Shown: positions 58,260-64,000 of the stretch, piece after piece | Position numbering within the stretch: position 1 is the stretch's first letter | Layout: each line of letters begins with the position of its first letter | NCBI GenBank assembly: GCA_036937835.1 | Contig: CM072881.1 | Coordinates: forward strand, 6,866,501 to 6,930,500 | DNA length: 64,000 nt | DNA from: Pampus argenteus | Taxonomy: Eukaryota > Chordata > Actinopteri > Scombriformes > Stromateidae | Reading direction: 5' to 3' | Made by a program: the position numbers and the translations under genes | The notes under the pieces: model-generated | Database searches by the model: none | Told to the model about the DNA's origin: nothing | What the model saw: only the letters and a program-made list of their open reading frames with translations

Positions 58260-61200
58260 ATACTTTTGAAGTGCAAATGCAATTGCTGTAAGTAAAAGGC
58301 TAACATGAGGCTATAAATGATCTACATCAATGTCACCACCACAACAATTTGAAAAAGCTACAATTAGAAAATAGATAAATAGATCAAAAATTGAGTTAGA
58401 ATAATTTGCAACAGTGAAAGTATAAAGAGAACTCGAGGCTGTAAAGGTGAACTAGTGAGTAGATGGATTTCCAATTCATTACTGTGAGGTTTAATGTACC
58501 CAACAACCGTTATAGTCTCATTTAGCCACTTGCTAGTCTTTTTTATGACGAGTAAAAGCTTCAAAATTCATGAGTGTGGTATCTACTGTTTAATTTTATG
58601 TCACAGAACAAAACATGAAAATCTCTTAAGCTTGTATTAACCAGGTATCTGACAAAAAAACCCATTCAATAACGATTGACTTCAAGACAAGGGAACCGTA
58701 AGTGCAAAAATGCTAACTCATTTCCTGGTTTTAGGACTCATTCCTGCATCACTCTATTCAAGCTGATGTTCACTGGTAATAGGTTGTATAACAACCTCCA
58801 TGCCCTCCATGTTTTCAAGATAAAATGGATCCAAATGGGACACTGTGAAAAAAAAGTTAGCTTTTTAAGGTTTTTAACTAAAAATGACAAAACAGAAAAT
58901 CAAAAAAATCAGATATGTTTACACAATATATTTAATGTACATTGAAAAGCTTGACCGTAAAAAGTCTCGCTCTAATATGTTTCAATTTATTGTATTTTTA
59001 TAGTACAAGTGTATTATTATTTTATGTAGTTAATGTTGAAAAACAATGCAAAAAAGATAAGTAAAAAGTTTTGTTGGCAATGGACATCTTTAATTACAAC
59101 TACGACGTTTTTGTTTGGGAAAGATTAAAATGAATGAATGCTGAACCAGATCCTTTAGTAATGTCATGTTTGTAAAAAAAACGTGATTTCCATAATATGT
59201 GAGAAATAAAATTCTGCTAATCTTGTGCTAGACAAAATGTAAATCTGTACATTACTATTGTAATTTTTTATATTAATATATAGATGAAGTAGTCTGTATA
59301 CTACTGTCTAGTCTGTCCCATAGAGATACGGGAACTGTACAGCGTGTCCAGCTATTATGCTACATGGCTGCTCTTGCTTCTACTATAAGAGAAAATGTGT
59401 ATAAACTGTGTTCCTAATGCAGGGCAGCTGTAGCACACTTCTACAGTGGACACAATTTCAAGGTCTGTATTAATAGATATCAGGCAGATATCATCCTTTT
59501 AATAAAAATAATGCAGAATTTGATGGAAACAATTTTACCCTGCAATTACAGTCTGCCAAATCTACAATAAAATTGGTCTTAGTGTGTGACTGTGTGTTTG
59601 TATGCACCCCATAATCATTTATTTTAGGGTGAAGACCTGGTTAAGGTAAGTTTAGGGTTATGTTAAGGTTAGGTTCATTTTTTACTGTACGCCTCATGAT
59701 GTCTCCATTTTGTTTTTGAGGCTTTCCAACCCTAAGTTACTCAGGTTACTCCTCATTTCATCTACATAGCGCATCCCATATTCACTGTATTTGGTAACTT
59801 TTATTGAAGCCGAAAATATGATTATTTTTCCAGACATTCTACAACTTTTCACACGATCATGTCTCACTTTAAACTCAAACATTTCAGTGATTCAAGACTA
59901 ATTCAAGATAATCCTAGCCAATTATTTGCTTCCCACAGGATTTCACTTGTTGTAATCTCGGGTGAAAGTCTGCCATTTCTAAGTAAGCCATAGAATACAG
60001 TAACTGTGGTTAAATAGCATTAAAGTTTCATTCAGTATGAATCACCGCTTGTAACAGAATCACAGAAAACTGACAAGAGGAAGTAACAATTTTAATAGTA
60101 TGTTTAAGGGGCAACATGCCACTTATTATGACTGGTAGGGCAAATTCTTTGCTTTTAATTAGCAAGATAACAGTTGAGTGTCATAGAAGAGATTTTCTTA
60201 TCTTGTGCTGATAAGTTCTAAATGTGGCTGACAGGCCGATGTTTCCCTCTACAAACTTACAGTGGATATTTGCAGCTGTTTGTTCTGGGAAAGGATCGAA
60301 AGGATTACCAGTTGGGTGAATTTATACTTGTACATGTGATCTACACAATTCACATTGTCTTTTAGGTTTTGCCCATACTGTAGGTGTGAGTGGACTAGAG
60401 TGAGTGCAGCTGTGCTTTTTATCTGACAACCCTGTCGTCTCCTTGCAGTGACTGGTTGACGCCAACTGGAAGATTTCCATTTGAACTCAGGACTGCTGAA
60501 ATTGAAGCAGAAAATGCAGAGATGTAAATAATGAAATGAATGATGAATAATTCCACTTGACTGATTTGGTATTGTGAATGTTGGCTCAACAAAACCATTG
60601 TTCTTTGTTCTGCTTCTCTTCTATGACAAGTCAAACTGTGTGCTTCTATTGCAATCAATATTATGTTAAGGTGGGTGCAGTCATGTACTGTATAAGCGTA
60701 TCAAATTTAGATGTCATCAAGTGTGTATTTTAAGCCAGTGTTTTTATTTGTTTGTTTTCCCCAGTTTCTTTTTGCTTCCATTACATTAAACCCTTTGTTA
60801 AATACCCTACAACCATGGTCCATGCACACAGGTATTTTCATTTTTTGCCTGATTTTGCACCTCTTGCTACTGTTTATATCATATTATTTCATGGGGTTTG
60901 GTGACCTCATTTAATTCCCAACATTGCTCCTTCCACCTTCAACCTGAGCTGAAGTCTAATTAACCACAATAACTGAAGACACCTGTGTGAATGTGAAGGG
61001 CTTTTAATAAAACTCAGAGAATACTTAAATTCCACACCTAAAAGGTCTTGGTTGCTTTTTTATTTCAAACAAGTTAGCAGTTTTGGGTTCCAATATCTAG
61101 GTCATTGCTGTAACTTGTCTTGTATTTGAAACATAAGGGTGAGGTATTTCATAGGAATTGATTGGCATCCTGAAAACTGACATAGGGGACTATATATTAT

Positions 61201-62176
61201 GTAAGCTGGGAAGTGGTATTAAAAGTTAAGACGTTAAGATTAGCTGGGCACTGATAGCATTTGGAAACAGGTGACGTCTGGTTGCATAATTCTGAGCTGC
61301 AAAAATGCCTGGATCAGGGTTTTACAGGGCCCTGATCTGACCACGTTATTGATGTCAGGTTCAAGCTCAATGCACAGATCTAATCCTTCAGGAAATATAT
61401 ATATATTCTGAATTAAATAAGAGTCTAGTTGTAAGTATACACAATCCAGATGATCACTTCTACATGATCTACCAAGTGAAAACAGACAATTATTAATTAA
61501 AGAATATAAGAAACTAGGCTAATACAGTGGAAAAATAGCAAAGCAGGAGAAAGAGGCGAGTCAGCAAATAATTCAGCATGCAATCCAGATAAAGACTTTC
61601 CAAATCAACCTTTTGTTCCTATATCCAGAATGTGGGAGTGTTTTTTTGTTTTTTTTTTACTTACCCAATTCTGATCTGGCATGTTTTAAGACGGCTTTGC
61701 CACGTGTCCACAAACTAAACTGTGTAATCATTTCATCAGTGAAGTGACCCAGACATGACCCCTAAAGCTACCAACAGCACCAAAATACACCAACATAAGC
61801 CTTCATAACAGACTAGTGAGAGAGAGAGTGAGATAGGGAGGCAGAAAAAGTGTAGGAGTTTTTGTTGAGGAGTTTGCAATTATCTGCCCACCCTGAACAT
61901 ATTTCTTACCTGTCATCGCTCGAATTTTGTATGTAAAAGAAACGGTGAGGTTGTCAAATATAGGATAAATATTATAACGTGGTAATTTTAGGAAATGATG
62001 GACTGTGATTCAAGCCTAAATGACACTATAATGTAATTGTACGTAATATTAAAATGTTTTTGGACCAAGATAAAGCAACTTTTGTTTGTTTGAGAAAAGG
62101 TTAGAAACTGCACCTATGATTCACCCATTTTTTATTCTGTCTGCTATTGTCTGCTGGCTGAAGCACCACAGATAAT
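58260..62176. other. gdf2-rbp3 spacer
   Basis: About 3.9 kb, AT-rich, with scattered AATAAA motifs but no coding region, RNA gene or clear mobile element that I can support. Its 3' end should contain the rbp3 regulatory region. A Maf/NRL-like half-site (GTCAGCA) lies at 61560-61566. Confidence 0.55.
61556..61576 (-). promoter_or_regulatory. NRL/Maf-like site upstream of rbp3
   Basis: On the minus strand the sequence TGCTGACTCGCC resembles the first half of the NRL response element TGCTGACTCAGCA, about 770 bp before the rbp3 start. NRL-type factors drive rod genes. Assignment is inference from motif and position only. Confidence 0.25.
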
Positions 62177-62177
62177 G

Positions 62178-62186
62178 CGATTAAAG
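62178..62186 (+). promoter_or_regulatory. Possible CRX/OTX site in the rbp3 promoter
   Basis: CGATTAAAG contains GATTA, the OTX/CRX core, about 155 bp before the start codon. A GATTA-type CRX element in the proximal promoter is an established feature of mammalian IRBP genes. The transcription start itself cannot be seen. Confidence 0.4.
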
Positions 62187-62335
62187 GTTTATTGGGGCCA
62201 AAAGCCTCTTATGTTGATGTATCCAAAAAAAAAAAAAACTATGACAGTTCCCTCCTACAAAAACCACCGTCTCTCTACACAAACAAATGAACTAACACAA
62301 CGCAGTGAAAGAGAAGAAAGAGTAGTTCTACAGCG

Positions 62336-64000
62336 ATGGCGCCACACACAGCACCACTGCTAGTGATGCTTCTCCTATGTACCCTTTCTGCAAACTCATC
62401 ATTCCAGCCAGCTCTGGTGTTAGAAATGGCCAAGATTCTGCTGGAAAACTACTGCTTCCCTAAGAACCTGGTTGGGATGCAGGAGGCCATCCAACAAGCC
62501 ATCAACAGTGGAGAAATTCTACAGATTTCAGACAGAAAGACCCTGGCAGCTGTGTTCACAGTTGGAGTACAAGGGGCACTGAACGATCCACGGTTGACGG
62601 TGACATATGAGCCCAATTTTGTCCCAGTGATGCCACTGATGCTGCCATCGCTACCAGTAGAACAACTGATCCGGCTGGTGAAGAACTCTGTCAAGCTGGA
62701 TGTCCTTGAAAATAACGTTGGCTACTTGCGGATAGATCGGATCATTGGGGAAGAGACAGCAGGCAAGCTCGGCTCTTTGCTGAGGGACAACATCTGGGAC
62801 AAAGTTGCTCACACGTCCTCACTGATCTTTGACCTGAGGTACAGCACAGCAGGAGAACAGTCTGGAGTTCCCTTTATAATCTCTTATTTCTCGGATTCTG
62901 AGCCCCTCATCCACATTGACACTGTTTATGACAGGCCCTCAAATACAACCAGGGAGTTGTGGACCATGCCATCAATAATGGCAGAAAGATACGGAAAGAA
63001 GAAGGACGTGATTATTCTGACCAGTAAGCGTACCATTGGGGCCGCTGAGGCAGTGGCGTATACACTAAAACACCTAAAGAGGGCCATCATAGTTGGAGAA
63101 AGGTCTGCTGGGGGGTCAGTAAAAGTCAGAAAGATTAGGATCGCCCAGTCAGAGTTCTACATAACAGTTCCTGTGGCAAGATCTGTCAGCCCAATCACAG
63201 GCCAGAGCTGGGAAGTGAGTGGCGTTTCCCCGACAGTCATCGTAAATGCCAAGGAAGCTGTCACAAAAGCCAAGTCCCTTCTGGCTGTAAGGTGTGCCAT
63301 TCCAAAAGCTGTACGGCATATCTCTGAAAAAATCGGGAGGTTCTACGCTTTCACTGACAGAGTTCCAGCTCTTCTTCAACATTTACAATCTACAGACTTA
63401 TTCTCTGTTGTATCTGAGGAGGACCTTACAGTCTGTCTTAACCAGGACCTCCAGTCTGTGTCTGAAGATCCACGACTGATGGTTAAATACAAGCAAAACA
63501 ATGGTGCCATTGTAGAGGAGGACCCAGAGCTTTACAAAGTCCCAGAAGATCCAGAATTATTACGCGCAATGGTCGATACAATGTTCAAAGTGGAAATTCT
63601 CCATGACAATACTGGCTATGTCCGTTTTGACAAGTTTGTTAAATTGTCTACAGTGGATACATTCGATGAGCTGATGGCCAAAAAGGTGTGGGAGCCCCTC
63701 AAAGACACGGATAAACTGATTATTGATCTGCGCTATAACACTGGTGGATCTTCTACCTCTCTAGCCCTTATACTGTCTTATCTGCAGGATTCCTCCCAGA
63801 GCTATAACTTTTTTACAATATATGACCGAATTCAGAACACAACAACAGAATATGGCTCTCTGCCCAAACTTACAGGCCCAACCTATGGATCCAAACGTGG
63901 GGTTTACATTTTGACCAGCTACTATACAGCAAGCGTTGGGGAAGAGTTTGCTTATCTGATGCAGTCCCTACATCGTGGCACAGTCATTGGGGAAATCACA
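62336..64000 (+). CDS. rbp3: Retinol-binding protein 3 / IRBP (5' part, cut by window end)
   Basis: Interphotoreceptor retinoid-binding protein, the secreted glycolipoprotein that shuttles retinoids between photoreceptors and pigment epithelium. One uninterrupted frame of 555 codons from ATG in a good context (gcgATGG), with no stop before the window ends. Signal peptide about residues 1-20. Module 1 shows FQPALVLEMAKILLENYCFP, MQEAIQQAI, NDPRLTVTYEP, NVGYLRIDRI, SLIFDLRYS, VYDRPSNTT and IIVGERSAGG. Module 2 starts near residue 330 (RVPALLQHLQSTD, VVSEEDL, EDPRLMVKY, GYVRFDKF, WEPLKDTDKLIIDLRYNTGG, GVYILTSYYTA). The modules belong to the C-terminal-protease/crotonase-like fold. Intronless coding through the first modules fits the large first exon of IRBP. 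Teleost genes may have fewer modules than the four of mammals; total length is unknown here. Confidence 0.95.
   Translation, partial: MAPHTAPLLVMLLLCTLSANSSFQPALVLEMAKILLENYCFPKNLVGMQEAIQQAINSGEILQISDRKTLAAVFTVGVQGALNDPRLTVTYEPNFVPVMPLMLPSLPVEQLIRLVKNSVKLDVLENNVGYLRIDRIIGEETAGKLGSLLRDNIWDKVAHTSSLIFDLRYSTAGEQSGVPFIISYFSDSEPLIHIDTVYDRPSNTTRELWTMPSIMAERYGKKKDVIILTSKRTIGAAEAVAYTLKHLKRAIIVGERSAGGSVKVRKIRIAQSEFYITVPVARSVSPITGQSWEVSGVSPTVIVNAKEAVTKAKSLLAVRCAIPKAVRHISEKIGRFYAFTDRVPALLQHLQSTDLFSVVSEEDLTVCLNQDLQSVSEDPRLMVKYKQNNGAIVEEDPELYKVPEDPELLRAMVDTMFKVEILHDNTGYVRFDKFVKLSTVDTFDELMAKKVWEPLKDTDKLIIDLRYNTGGSSTSLALILSYLQDSSQSYNFFTIYDRIQNTTTEYGSLPKLTGPTYGSKRGVYILTSYYTASVGEEFAYLMQSLHRGTVIGEIT

Overview
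This window is vertebrate nuclear DNA, almost certainly from a ray-finned (probably percomorph) fish. Coding sequence is split into short exons with GT/AG borders, intergenic DNA is AT-rich and full of CA/GT microsatellites, and several dispersed repeats have the look of teleost families. There is no operon structure, CRISPR array, rRNA gene or convincing tRNA gene. All recognised genes lie on the + strand in the order frmpd2 - gdf10 - gdf2 - rbp3. This is the conserved vertebrate block found on human 10q11, which strongly supports each identification.

Region by region: (1) 1-10860 holds the 3' part of frmpd2, a FERM plus three-PDZ scaffold protein. I could join 19 coding exons in one continuous frame, ending at a stop at 9387, followed by a spliced 3' UTR. 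(2) 10861-48698 is a gene-free stretch of about 38 kb. It contains microsatellites, three copies of a hAT-type non-autonomous element with 8-bp target-site duplications, several copies of two teleost-type dispersed repeats, and blocks of unique sequence that could be regulatory. No protein tyrosine phosphatase gene (PTPN20 in mammals) is visible here. (3) 48699-52181 is gdf10, complete in three exons (443 aa). (4) 55849-58073 is gdf2 (BMP9), complete in two exons (434 aa), with a 39-bp in-frame tandem duplication in its prodomain. (5) 62336-64000 is the start of rbp3 (IRBP): 555 codons of uninterrupted frame covering module 1 and most of module 2, cut by the window end.

The genes do not form one pathway. 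gdf10 and gdf2 are neighbouring secreted TGF-beta superfamily ligands about 3.7 kb apart. frmpd2 is a membrane-cortex scaffold, and rbp3 encodes the retinoid carrier of the photoreceptor matrix. The linkage is ancestral synteny. I found no novel biological system. The items most worth a second look are the hAT element family, the gdf2 prodomain duplication, a possible overlapping upstream ORF on gdf2, the absent ptpn20, and the gene desert upstream of gdf10.
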